From DATKRB01 sp035532415 (lineage in GTDB: Bacteria > Actinomycetota > Acidimicrobiia > Acidimicrobiales > RAAP-2), in the NCBI GenBank assembly GCA_035532415.1, contig DATKRB010000001.1, forward strand, positions 1 to 64,000: DNA of 64,000 nucleotides, written 5' to 3'. The translations under genes and the position numbers were made by a program. Shown here in pieces: positions 8,329 through 19,423 of the stretch (the stretch's first letter is position 1; each line of letters opens with the position of its first letter). The notes beneath the pieces were generated by a model. It was not told the origin of the DNA, searched no databases, and saw nothing but the letters and a program-made list of their open reading frames with translations.

Positions 8329-9453
8329 ATGCCTCCGCAACGGGAATGGTTCGAGAAGGACTTCTACAAGGTCCTCGGGGTGCCGTCGTCGGCGACCGAC
8401 AAGGAGATCACCCGCGCCTACCGGAAACTGGCCAAGCAGTACCACCCCGACGCGAACCCCGGTTCCGAGGAGCGTTTCAAGGAGATCGCCGCCGCCTACG
8501 ACGTGCTCGGAGATGACAAGCAGCGCAAGGAGTACGACGAGGTCCGGAGGCTCGGCCCGGTGGCGGGCGGCTTCGGGATCCCCGGCGGAGGACCCGGGGG
8601 CGGCGGGTTCCGGGTAGAGGACATGGGGGATCTCGGGGACCTGTTGGGGGGTCTCTTCGGCGGCGGCGGCCGGGCCGGTCGACGCCGCGAGCGCGGGCCG
8701 CAGAGGGGCGCGGACGTCGAGGCCGAGCTGCACCTGTCGTTTCAGGACGCCGTCCGGGGGGTCACGACGTCGGTCAACATCCCCCAGGAGTTCCGCTGTC
8801 ACTCCTGCCACGGCACCGGGGCGGCCCCCGGGACCGACGTCCACACCTGCCCTCGTTGCAACGGCCGGGGGACGCTCGACGACAATCAGGGCCTCTTCTC
8901 CCTCAGCACCATCTGTCCTCGCTGCAACGGGCGGGGCACCGTCGTGGACACGCCCTGCCCGACCTGTGGGGGGACCGGAACGGAGCGGCGCAACCGGAGG
9001 GTGAAGGTCCGGATGCCTCCCGGGGTGGAGGACGGGCAGCGGATCCGGGTCAAGGGCCGGGGAGAGCCGGGCCAGGGGATGGCGCCGGCCGGGGACCTGT
9101 ACGTGGTCGTCAGAGTGGACAAGCACGCGCTGTTCGGTCGGCGGGGACGGAACCTGACCCTGACCGTCCCGATCACCTTCCCCGAGGCTGCCTTGGGGAC
9201 CACGATCACCGTGCCGACCCTCGACGACCCGGTGACGATGCGGATCCCTGCCGGGACGGCACCGGGCACCACCTTGCGGGTCCGGGGCCGGGGCGTGTCG
9301 GCGGGAGCGGGCAAGAACGGTTCCAAGCCGGGTGATCTGTTGGTGAAGGTGGAGGTCGTCGTGCCCACAGAGCTGAGCGACGAGCAACGGGCCGCCGTCG
9401 AGTCGCTCGCCGAGGTGGCCGACGCCGCGCCGCGGGCGTACCTCGGAGTGTGA
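8329..9453 (+). CDS. dnaJ: Chaperone DnaJ (Hsp40, type I)
   Basis: A 374-residue co-chaperone that delivers substrates to DnaK and stimulates its ATPase. The J domain has HPD at residues 39-41. A glycine-rich linker follows, then the zinc domain with four CxxCxGxG motifs (CHSCHGTG, CPRCNGRG twice, CPTCGGTG), then the two beta-barrel substrate domains with GRRGRNLTLTVPITFPEAALG. All type I domains are present. It starts two bases after grpE and is followed four bases later by hspR. Confidence 0.97.
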   Translation: MPPQREWFEKDFYKVLGVPSSATDKEITRAYRKLAKQYHPDANPGSEERFKEIAAAYDVLGDDKQRKEYDEVRRLGPVAGGFGIPGGGPGGGGFRVEDMGDLGDLLGGLFGGGGRAGRRRERGPQRGADVEAELHLSFQDAVRGVTTSVNIPQEFRCHSCHGTGAAPGTDVHTCPRCNGRGTLDDNQGLFSLSTICPRCNGRGTVVDTPCPTCGGTGTERRNRRVKVRMPPGVEDGQRIRVKGRGEPGQGMAPAGDLYVVVRVDKHALFGRRGRNLTLTVPITFPEAALGTTITVPTLDDPVTMRIPAGTAPGTTLRVRGRGVSAGAGKNGSKPGDLLVKVEVVVPTELSDEQRAAVESLAEVADAAPRAYLGV

Positions 9454-9457
9454 TCCG

Positions 9458-9892
9458 ATGGCGATGAACAGGTCGCAGGCCGACGACGGTCCGGAGAGCG
9501 AGCGGGTCCGCAGCGCGCGGGCGGTGTACGTGATCTCGGTGGCCGCGGAGCTGGCCGGTGTGCACCCGCAGACCCTGCGGATCTACGAGCGCAAGGGCCT
9601 GCTCGACCCGACCCGCACGAGCGGGGGCAGCCGGCGGTTCTCCGACCTCGACCTGGCCAAGCTGCGGCGCATCCAGAAGTTGACGACCGAGGGTCTCAAC
9701 CTCGAGGGGGTGCGCCGGGTGCTCGAGCTCGAGGCAGAGGTGGCACGCCTGAGGCTCGAGCTGGACCGGGCGCGAGCCGACGCCAGCGAGCAGATCGAGC
9801 GCACGCACCGTCAATACCGGCGCGACCTGGTTCCCCTGAGCCAGGCACCCGTTCTGTTCCGTGGGCTGAACGCCCGATCGCAAGGGAGGTAG
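9458..9892 (+). CDS. hspR: Heat-shock repressor HspR (MerR family)
   Basis: A 144-residue MerR-type regulator. The winged helix-turn-helix spans about residues 24-75, with HPQTLRIYERKGLLDPTR and the GGSRRFSDLDLAKLRRI wing; a short coiled coil follows (ELEAEVARLRLELDRARAD). HspR represses the operon in which it sits by binding HAIR inverted repeats, using DnaK as co-repressor. A HAIR-like site lies before dnaK. The dnaK-grpE-dnaJ-hspR gene order is the Streptomyces/Mycobacterium arrangement, and clpB follows after five bases. Confidence 0.93.
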   Translation: MAMNRSQADDGPESERVRSARAVYVISVAAELAGVHPQTLRIYERKGLLDPTRTSGGSRRFSDLDLAKLRRIQKLTTEGLNLEGVRRVLELEAEVARLRLELDRARADASEQIERTHRQYRRDLVPLSQAPVLFRGLNARSQGR

Positions 9893-9897
9893 GCACG

Positions 9898-12393
<2,496 letters not shown>

Positions 12394-12428
12394 GGGCTGG
12401 GATCACCGACGGTCGTGGGGGTGACCCG

Positions 12429-13784
12429 GTGAGCCTCGTGGCCCGGCTGCGCGAGGTGGTCGGGCCGAGCGACGTGCTCGACGATCCCGAGCTGTTGCCG
12501 GGCTTCGTCACCGACTGGACGGGCCGGTTCAGGGGGACGACCACCGCGGTCGTGCGACCCGGGTCGACCGAGGAGGTGGCAGCGGTCGTGGCGCTGTGCC
12601 GCGAGCTCGGGGTGGAGCTCGTCCCCCAGGGCGGGAACACGGGTCTGGTCGGCGGCGGCGTTCCCATGCGGGGCGAGGTGGTGCTGAGCCTGCGACGCCT
12701 GAGCGCCATCACCAGGGTGGACGGGGTGGCCGGCCAGATCACCGCCGGGGCCGGCGTCACGGTGGCGGAGGTGGCCGCCGCCGCCCGGTCCGCCGGATGG
12801 TCCTACGCCGTCGACCTGGCCAGCCGGGGGAGTGCGACCATCGGGGGGACGATCGCCACCAACGCCGGGGGTCTCCGGGTCATCCGCTACGGGGACACCC
12901 GCCGCCAGATGGTGGGAGTGGAAGCCGTCCTCGGGACCGGCGCCGTCATCTCGCATCTCGGGGGTCTCCGCAAGGACAACACCGGCTATCACCTTCCCAG
13001 CCTGCTGTGCGGGAGCGAAGGGACCCTCGGGGTGGTGACCGCGGCCACGCTCGATCTGGTCCCCCGGGCCGATCGACGCGTGGTGGCGCTCCTCGCGTTC
13101 GACCGGATGCATCCCGCGATGGAGGCCGTCGGTCCCCTCCGGCGGGGGTTGCCGTCGCTCACGGCCGCCGAGCTGTTCTTCGACGACGGCCTGGCCCTCG
13201 TCTGCGAGACGACCGGGGTGCCGCGCCCTTTCGATCGGCCCCATCGCGCGTACCTGCTGCTCGAGGCGGCCGGCCTGGTGGACCCCATGGCCGACCTTGC
13301 CGGGGCCATCGGGTCGATCGCGCAGGTCGCCGACGTCGCCGTGGCGGAGGATTCGGTCCGGGCGGCCAACCTCTGGCGGTACCGCGAGGCGCACACCGAG
13401 GCGATCAACACGCTCGGTACACCCCACAAGCTCGATGTGACCCTGCCGGGCGAGGTCCTCGGGGAATTCGTCGACCGGGTCAGGGGGGCCGTCGGGAAGG
13501 TCGATCCACGAGCGCGGGTATGGCTCTTCGGGCACGCGGCGGACGGCAATGTGCACGTGAACGTGACCGGCGTCGACCCCGAGGACGACCTGGTGGACGA
13601 CGCGGTGCTGCGCCTGACCGCCGAACTGGGCGGCAGCATCAGCGCCGAGCACGGGATCGGGGTGGCCAAGCGGAGATGGCTCCGGCTCAACCGAAGTGAG
13701 GGGGAGATCGAGACGTTCAGGGCGATCAAGCGTGCGCTCGACCCGGACTCGGTCCTCAACCCCCACGCGCTGCTCCCCGACTGA
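12429..13784 (+). CDS. FAD-binding oxidase, GlcD/D-lactate dehydrogenase family
   Basis: A 451-residue flavoprotein of the PCMH type that oxidises a 2-hydroxy acid such as D-lactate, glycolate or D-2-hydroxyglutarate. The FAD domain shows PQGGNTGLVGGGVP and GSATIGGTIATNAGG. The C-terminal oxidase domain has FGHAADGNVHVNV (metal/substrate His) and SAEHGIGVAKR. Start GTG follows GGGGGTGA by five bases. It stands alone 35 bases after clpB and has its own GTG start, so it may be read through from the heat-shock operon. The substrate cannot be told from sequence. Confidence 0.85.
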   Translation: MSLVARLREVVGPSDVLDDPELLPGFVTDWTGRFRGTTTAVVRPGSTEEVAAVVALCRELGVELVPQGGNTGLVGGGVPMRGEVVLSLRRLSAITRVDGVAGQITAGAGVTVAEVAAAARSAGWSYAVDLASRGSATIGGTIATNAGGLRVIRYGDTRRQMVGVEAVLGTGAVISHLGGLRKDNTGYHLPSLLCGSEGTLGVVTAATLDLVPRADRRVVALLAFDRMHPAMEAVGPLRRGLPSLTAAELFFDDGLALVCETTGVPRPFDRPHRAYLLLEAAGLVDPMADLAGAIGSIAQVADVAVAEDSVRAANLWRYREAHTEAINTLGTPHKLDVTLPGEVLGEFVDRVRGAVGKVDPRARVWLFGHAADGNVHVNVTGVDPEDDLVDDAVLRLTAELGGSISAEHGIGVAKRRWLRLNRSEGEIETFRAIKRALDPDSVLNPHALLPD

Positions 13785-13832
13785 GACCGCCCCACCGGGG
13801 CTCAGCCGAGACCGCCCCACCGGGGCTCAGCC
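13781..13832. terminator. Duplicated hairpin terminator between convergent genes
   Basis: A 25-base segment beginning GAGACCGCCCCACCGGGG is repeated exactly in tandem (13783-13807 and 13808-13832). Each copy folds as GCCCC-ACC-GGGGC, flanked in the first copy by CTGAG/CTCAG. It covers the stop codon of the FAD oxidase and reaches the stop of the convergent Mur ligase, so it probably terminates both. The duplication of a terminator is unusual. Confidence 0.6.
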
Positions 13833-15164
13833 GCGCCTCGCCGCCGGGCACGAGCGCATGGCCGCGGCGAAGGCGGCTGCCCGGTCCCGGTAGTCGCGAA
13901 AAGGCCCGAAGCTCGGTGAGGCCGGGGAGAGCAGGACGACGCCGCCGGGCCGGGCCCACTCCCACGCGTCGCGCGTGGCCCTTGCCAGGTCGGTCCGGTT
14001 CAGCACCAGGGCGGACGATCCTCCCCGGGCCGACACGGCAGCCCCGATGCGCGGTCCGCTGTCGGGCATGGTCACGACCAAGGTGGGCCGGTCCCGCCCC
14101 GCCACCGCTTCGGCCAGCTCCGTGTAGTCGATGCCCCGATCGTGCCCACCGACCATCAGCGCCACCCGCCGGGCCGGGAACGCCTCGAGCGCGGCGACCG
14201 ACGAGAGCACGTTGGTGGAGAGGCTGTCGTCCACGAAGTCCACCCCACCTCTGGTGCCGATGTGCCGGAGCCGGCTATCGAGGCTCCGGTAGCCCTCGGC
14301 CGCATGGGCGAGGGCCTCGGCGTCGGCCGCCTCGGGGATACCGAGGGCCACCAGCACCTGACGGGCGATGAGGGCGTTGCGCCGGTTGTGGGCGCCGGCC
14401 AGGTCCAGCGTGCGGGTCCACGGCTCTGCGGCCGGGTCCTCGTCGGTGATCCATCGGATCCTGCGGCCGAGGCGGTCCGAGTTGGCGCGCAGGAGGCGGT
14501 CGTGCCCGTCGGCGATCGTGAGGTCCGCGCCCGGTTGCGTGCAGGCGGAGAGCTTGTCGGTGAAGTACCTCGACTGGTCACCGTGCCAGTCGAGGTGATC
14601 GGGGTGCAGCGACGTGACGGCCACGGTCCGGGGAGAGGACGCGAGGTCGGTGGCCTGAAAGCTCGACGTCTCCACCACCCAGAAGTCGTGGCGGTCTCCC
14701 ACCTCCGGATCCCAGGGGGGGACCCCGATGTTGCCTCCGACCAGGCAGTCGTAACCGAGCCGGCGGAGCAGGTGCCCGGCGATGGAGGTGGTGGTGCTCT
14801 TGCCCTTCGTTCCCGTGATGCAGGCGACCCGGCCGGGGTCCGCCTCCTCCAACCACAGGCCGAGCCCTCCGACGACGGGGATCCCGCTCCCTTGGAGGTG
14901 TCGGACCTCGTCGCGATAGCGGCTGATGCCCGGCGATTTCACCACCGCGTCGCACCGGGCGAGGGCCTGTAGCCCCCCGGCTCCCGTCGCCATGACCGGC
15001 CGGGACCCTTCTTCGGTCGCCTGGGGGCGGTCGTCGACCAGGACCGCAGTGGCACCCATGGCCTCGAGCCGGCGGAGGTTCGCCCGCCCTTCCACCCCGA
15101 GGCCCCACACCCCGACGGTGCTGCTCCGCAGGTCAGACCAGCTGATCTTCGGCCGAGTACTCAT
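13827..15164 (-). CDS. murD2: UDP-N-acetylmuramoyl-L-alanine--L-glutamate ligase (MurD2)
   Basis: A Mur-ligase of about 445 residues. It has a Rossmann N-terminal domain (VGVWGLGVEGRANLRRL), an ATP loop (GTKGKSTTTS, where normal MurD has GTNGKT/S), VVETSSFQ, HPDHLDWHG, and a C-terminal domain with DFVDDSLSTN. It lies directly downstream of, and overlaps by 32 bases, a MurL-type epimerase gene. In Xanthomonas this pairing denotes MurD2, which adds L-glutamate rather than D-glutamate to UDP-MurNAc-L-Ala. L-Glu specificity is inferred from this linkage. The ATG at 15164 is preferred; a GTG at 15182 would add six residues. Neither has a strong ribosome site, consistent with coupling to murL. Confidence 0.85.
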   Translation of the reverse strand: MSTRPKISWSDLRSSTVGVWGLGVEGRANLRRLEAMGATAVLVDDRPQATEEGSRPVMATGAGGLQALARCDAVVKSPGISRYRDEVRHLQGSGIPVVGGLGLWLEEADPGRVACITGTKGKSTTTSIAGHLLRRLGYDCLVGGNIGVPPWDPEVGDRHDFWVVETSSFQATDLASSPRTVAVTSLHPDHLDWHGDQSRYFTDKLSACTQPGADLTIADGHDRLLRANSDRLGRRIRWITDEDPAAEPWTRTLDLAGAHNRRNALIARQVLVALGIPEAADAEALAHAAEGYRSLDSRLRHIGTRGGVDFVDDSLSTNVLSSVAALEAFPARRVALMVGGHDRGIDYTELAEAVAGRDRPTLVVTMPDSGPRIGAAVSARGGSSALVLNRTDLARATRDAWEWARPGGVVLLSPASPSFGPFRDYRDRAAAFAAAMRSCPAARRG

Positions 15165-16473
15165 CAGGCACGCAGTGCTCACCCATCGGTCGGAGGTGGT
15201 CGATCCCCTCGGGGGCGCCGCCCGCCTCGCGGACCTCGGCGGCCAGAGTGCGGACCTGCACCGAGGTCGAGCGGTCCGGACGGTCCGCGGCGAGCAGCAG
15301 CGCGGTCCGGCACTCCCCGACGTCGCCGACGCACTCGAACGGCTTGGCCGCGGGGGAAGTACCCAGCAACGCCCGGAATCGCTCGGCGAGCACCGGCTGG
15401 TCGATCGGCTCGCGCCCGTCGAAGACGTCCCGCAGCACCCCGGCGTCGAGGAAGGGCGACAGGATGAGGTCGATGAAGCAACACTTGTCGCAGACCCCGC
15501 ACCAGCGATCGAGGCGCCGCGACCGATCGAGCTGAAAGGCCCGGTTGCAGCTGCGGAACACCCGGTGGTACCGGGGCAGCTCGGCGAACCTGCGGGCCAC
15601 CCAGAGCTCGCTGAACGGGCGGAGCAACGAGAAGTACCGCGGCGTCCCTCCGAAGGTCCCGGCCAGAACCTCCCGGAACCCCGTCTCGAACTCGAGGCTC
15701 TTGGAGTATTGGTGGTTGACCGACAGCCCGGCCGAGGTCAGGTTGCCCGACGAGGCGGACCACTCGTTGGACATCACGATCGTGTCGCGCCCGGCGAGGA
15801 CGGCCGCCATCACGGCGATCGCCGAGAGGATGCCCGTCACCGGGACGTGGCCGTTCAGGAACTCGCGGCCGGACGGGCCGAGCAACTGGGCGTCGATGGC
15901 CCGCTCCGCACGGAGGACGGGCAGCCCGGTCAGCGCGGCCGGGCGTTCGATGGCGTCGAAACGCCCCCCCCGCCCGCTCACCACGAAGAGTGCCGCGGCG
16001 GGGAAGCCGGCCCGGGTCTGCTCGGCGGTCACGATGGAGTCGATGCCGCCCCCGAAAGGGATCAGCGGGCTTCCGATCCGGGCGTCGTAGGAGACAGGGT
16101 CCTGCGGCGCCCGGTCCGGGCCGTCCACGCGTACTCCCGACAGGTCGACGTCGTTGCGGTAGGCGAATTCGGCCAGGCCGTTGAGGTAGAAGGAGCGGAG
16201 GAAGTCCCGCTCGCCGGGCGTGGTGGGCAGCTCGCCCAGGTCGATCTCCGCCGGGGCCGCCGTCTTGAAGTAGGAGACGCCCGCGAGCAGGTGCACGAGC
16301 CGGGCGGCGGCCTCGACCGCCGGCGAGGCCCAGTCGCCTCCCGGGTCGAAGGAGATCCGCTCCTCGAACCGGCGCGCGCCGAGGGCGTACCGGCAGACCA
16401 GCCGGGCGTGCTCTGGCTCGAGCCGGTAGCTGTCGTAGCGGAACGGCTCGGCGCTCTCCCGTGTCCGGGTCAC
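15133..16473 (-). CDS. murL: UDP-MurNAc-L-Ala-L-Glu epimerase (MurL)
   Basis: A 446-residue cytoplasmic protein matching the MurL family, which epimerises the terminal L-glutamate of UDP-MurNAc-L-Ala-L-Glu to D-glutamate using ATP and magnesium. The residues IPFGGGIDSIVT look like an altered PP-loop (SGGxDS) of ATP-pyrophosphatases, consistent with adenylation chemistry. A cysteine cluster, WCGVCDKCCF, lies near residue 340. The GTG start follows TGAGGA by four bases. The next gene, overlapping its end, is the Mur ligase, the known murL-murD2 partner. Together they bypass glutamate racemase. The assignment rests on recalled family features and strong gene context. Confidence 0.8.
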   Translation of the reverse strand: MTRTRESAEPFRYDSYRLEPEHARLVCRYALGARRFEERISFDPGGDWASPAVEAAARLVHLLAGVSYFKTAAPAEIDLGELPTTPGERDFLRSFYLNGLAEFAYRNDVDLSGVRVDGPDRAPQDPVSYDARIGSPLIPFGGGIDSIVTAEQTRAGFPAAALFVVSGRGGRFDAIERPAALTGLPVLRAERAIDAQLLGPSGREFLNGHVPVTGILSAIAVMAAVLAGRDTIVMSNEWSASSGNLTSAGLSVNHQYSKSLEFETGFREVLAGTFGGTPRYFSLLRPFSELWVARRFAELPRYHRVFRSCNRAFQLDRSRRLDRWCGVCDKCCFIDLILSPFLDAGVLRDVFDGREPIDQPVLAERFRALLGTSPAAKPFECVGDVGECRTALLLAADRPDRSTSVQVRTLAAEVREAGGAPEGIDHLRPMGEHCVPDEYSAEDQLV

Positions 16474-16570
16474 GCCGTCCTCACCGGAGGAAGTTGGGCG
16501 GAGACGATGGCGACCATGCTAGGTGGGCGGCGCCGGGCGGCGGTCAGATGTCCCCGGACGTCCCGGGCCC

Positions 16571-17455
16571 TCACCACCGGAGCCGCGCCAGGAGCCCGAA
16601 CCGGCCGCAGGGCCTGAGCGAGCGGTCGCTGAAGAACGGGCCTGGTGGACCGGTGTGGGCTCCGGCGAGGTGGACCTGCTCGGCCGGAACCCCCGCCAGT
16701 GCCAGGAGGTGGCGATTGGCAGCGGGCAGGTCGAGCAGCCACCGGCCCTCGGCGTCGGGGCGGAGGAGCGCACCGGCGGCGTCGCCAAAGGTGGCGTGCG
16801 CCGCCTCGGCCACCTCGGGGCCCACCTGGTAGCGGTCGGGCGAGATCGCCGGCCCGATCCCGGCCAGCACTCGCCCGGGTTCGGCGCCGAGGCCGACCAT
16901 CGCGGCCACCGCCGCGGGCCCGACGGCGGCCATGGTGCCCCGCCAGCCGGCGTGGACCACGGCCAGGACCCCGGCCACCGGATCGCAGAGCACCATCGGC
17001 AGGCAATCGGCGACCAGGATCACCAGGACCGGGCCGGGGTCGCGGGTGACCAGCCCGTCCGCTTCGGCGACGGTGTCGGCCGCCTCCCGTGCCCCCTTCC
17101 CCCGGTGCTCGCTCCCGACCGTGACCACCTGTGCGCCGTGCACCTGGTTCGCCAGCACGAGGTCGTCGAGCCCGGCCCCGACGGCCCGTGCCGCCCGCCG
17201 CCGGTTCTCGACAACCGCAGCGGGGTCGTCACCGACGTGGAGTCCCAGGTTGAGGGAGGCGTAGGGCCCCTCGGAGATCCCGCCCTCCGAGGTCGTGACG
17301 GCGATCTCGGCATACGGAGCCAGTGCCGGCCAGGTGAGCACCCTGACGCCGTGACGGGTGGACAGCCCCGCCCCGCCCCGCGTTCCGGCCCCGCGCCGCG
17401 GCCCCGCCCCGCCGCCGGCTCCGTCGTGCCTGCTGACCGGGTCGGGCGTGATCAT
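16571..17455 (-). CDS. pgeF: Laccase-domain purine nucleoside phosphorylase (PgeF/YfiH family)
   Basis: A 294-residue protein. The first 35 or so residues are Gly/Arg-rich and disordered, then the YfiH/laccase-domain fold begins. Family metal-site motifs are present: NQVHGAQVV, VADCLPMVLCD, VVHAGWRGT, and a C-terminal cysteine at DRSLRPCGRFG. Members are zinc or copper enzymes with purine nucleoside phosphorylase/adenosine deaminase activity or peptidoglycan-editing roles. In most Actinobacteria this gene sits by ftsZ; here it lies 97 bases upstream of murL on the same strand, which fits an envelope link. Exact activity is not determinable. Confidence 0.85.
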   Translation of the reverse strand: MITPDPVSRHDGAGGGAGPRRGAGTRGGAGLSTRHGVRVLTWPALAPYAEIAVTTSEGGISEGPYASLNLGLHVGDDPAAVVENRRRAARAVGAGLDDLVLANQVHGAQVVTVGSEHRGKGAREAADTVAEADGLVTRDPGPVLVILVADCLPMVLCDPVAGVLAVVHAGWRGTMAAVGPAAVAAMVGLGAEPGRVLAGIGPAISPDRYQVGPEVAEAAHATFGDAAGALLRPDAEGRWLLDLPAANRHLLALAGVPAEQVHLAGAHTGPPGPFFSDRSLRPCGRFGLLARLRW

Positions 17456-17568
17456 GTGCGGGCAACGATATCGACGGCACCCCGACAACACCGGCGGACC
17501 GGGCCGCGGCCGGTCCGGTGCCGACCTCGTCCGGCACCTCGGGCTCGACCGGCGCGCGATGCCGGGCT

Positions 17569-19275
17569 TCAGCGGCCGGCGTGGCACCGACCCGGGGTCA
17601 CGGTGACGTCCACCTCCCGGGCGCCGGTGTCGGCGGCCAGCAGCAGCCGGGCCGCGCGGGGCACCGAGAGGATCCGGCCGCCCGCCACGGTGGTGCAGTA
17701 CCCGCCGGGGTACTGCACCACCGGGACGAACACGACGGTCGGCGCAGGTGAACGCGAGGGGACGTACACCAGCTGAAAGACCCCCGAGGTGGTGTCGAAG
17801 GACGAGGACACCGGCGTTCCGGCGACCGCCTGCGCGTAGGGGCGGCCGAGCACGGCGGCGGTCGGGGCCAGCTGCCCGGTGGGGCTCGCCAGGGCCTCGT
17901 CCGCGCTGCCCGTCGGATCCGAGTAGGACTTCCACGTCCAATAGGTCCAACCGAGCCCGAAGAGCTCCGCGCTGTGGGTGACCTGCCTGAGCAGCGCGCT
18001 CGAGCTGGTGGCGCCGAACTCGCTGAGGAACAACGGGGGCCCGCCGGGCTGGTACGAGGTGGCCATCGCCGATCGCTCGCCCGTCCGGCGGAGCATCGCG
18101 GTGGAGATCTGGTCGGAGCAGGCGTCGACGTTGGTCGGGTCGCCGGTGACCGGGCTGCGGGCCCCGCAATAGGCGTGAAAGTTGAGGACGAGCCTGGGGT
18201 AGGGCATGGGTCCGAGGAGGTTCGGCCTGCCCCGGCTCGAGTAGATGTCGGGCTCGACGAAGACGAGGTGGTGGGGGTCCGCCGCCTCGATGGTCGGGAT
18301 GACGCCCCGGGCCGGATCGCCGGCCGGGCACGCGAGCGGCGCGTCGGTGTTGTCGAGCCGGCCCGGATGCGCCCTGCCCCCGTAAAAGCATTGGAGCAGG
18401 GTGGCGAACACCTGGGAGCCGTCGAGGGTGGTCTCGCGTTCGAACGGCTCGTTGTACGGGTCGTAGCCCACGATCCACGGGTTGGTGGAGAAGTAGCGCG
18501 CCACCGCGCCCCAGACGCGGTCGTACTGGCCCTGCAGGTCGCCGACGACGTTGTTGGACCAGAAATGGGCGACGGCCGCGTCGAGCGCCGGGTTGCGGTA
18601 GTTGGTCGACCAGCGCCCGCCGAGCGCCGTCAGGGGCAGCCCGTCGCTGCACACCGCCCACGCGGGTGCACCCTCGCCCCTGAACACCTGGTTGTAGACG
18701 TCCTGATGCATGTCGAGGAGGGTGTAGATGTGGTAGCGACCGAGCAGGTCGACGACGCGACCGACCTGGGTGAGGTACGAGCGGACCGTCGCCGCGTCGT
18801 ACAGGTGGGGATCCGACGGCGGGCCCGGCGCGCAGATGGCGGGATTGTCGGGCCCCCCGGTGCCGGGTTCGAGCCCTTGCCACAGGATGCCCAGGCGCAC
18901 GACGTCGAACCCGAGGGAGGCGATCGCCTTTGCGTCGGCCCCCGTGAAGCTCCACGAGAGGCCGGGGGTGACCGTGAGCTCGTACGGGGGGTTCTTCTCC
19001 ACCGCGTTGACGCCGTGGAGGATGACGGCTCGGCCGAACCGGTCGCGCAGGAACGGGCCCCCCGGGGCGCGGAGCGGGCCCGAGACGTAGGTCCCGGTGA
19101 CCGGATGGCGGCTCGGAGCCGCCGTGCCCGGGGCGCTGTACTGCCGGGAGATCGCAGTCGTGGCGGCGCCCCCGGCCGGTCCGGTCGCGCTCGACGTCGG
19201 GCTCCCGCCGCATCCGGCGGCGGAGCCGAGTGCGACGAGGGCGGCAAGGGCGGGGAGGAGGGGGGATCGTCGCAC
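17569..19275 (-). CDS. Secreted GH5 glycoside hydrolase lipoprotein (endoglycoceramidase-like)
   Basis: 568 residues. A signal peptide (MRRSPLLPALAALVALGSAA) runs into GC, giving a lipobox-type cysteine near residue 22, so the protein is probably anchored on the outer face of the membrane. A Ser/Thr/Gly-rich linker precedes a GH5 barrel with LHGVNAVEKNPPY, FDVVRLGILWQGLEPG, TLLDMHQDVYNQ, YDPYNEPFER (acid/base Glu) and PPLFLSEFGAT (nucleophile Glu). These resemble the endoglycosylceramidase-type GH5 subfamilies. A beta-rich C-terminal domain follows. The true substrate, a glycolipid or a polysaccharide, is unknown. It is divergent from sigR. Confidence 0.82.
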   Translation of the reverse strand: MRRSPLLPALAALVALGSAAGCGGSPTSSATGPAGGAATTAISRQYSAPGTAAPSRHPVTGTYVSGPLRAPGGPFLRDRFGRAVILHGVNAVEKNPPYELTVTPGLSWSFTGADAKAIASLGFDVVRLGILWQGLEPGTGGPDNPAICAPGPPSDPHLYDAATVRSYLTQVGRVVDLLGRYHIYTLLDMHQDVYNQVFRGEGAPAWAVCSDGLPLTALGGRWSTNYRNPALDAAVAHFWSNNVVGDLQGQYDRVWGAVARYFSTNPWIVGYDPYNEPFERETTLDGSQVFATLLQCFYGGRAHPGRLDNTDAPLACPAGDPARGVIPTIEAADPHHLVFVEPDIYSSRGRPNLLGPMPYPRLVLNFHAYCGARSPVTGDPTNVDACSDQISTAMLRRTGERSAMATSYQPGGPPLFLSEFGATSSSALLRQVTHSAELFGLGWTYWTWKSYSDPTGSADEALASPTGQLAPTAAVLGRPYAQAVAGTPVSSSFDTTSGVFQLVYVPSRSPAPTVVFVPVVQYPGGYCTTVAGGRILSVPRAARLLLAADTGAREVDVTVTPGRCHAGR

Positions 19276-19423
19276 GGCCCCATGGATAGTCGGGTCCGGG
19301 CCGCTCGCGGCGTCCCCCCCGGGGAGGGTGGGTCACGGCGCCCCCCCGGCGGCGCCCCCCGGAGCGGGACTCGACCGCCCCCCCGGGGTCCGCGGGGGGG
19401 CGTCGGGTGGGTAGGGTGCTCTC

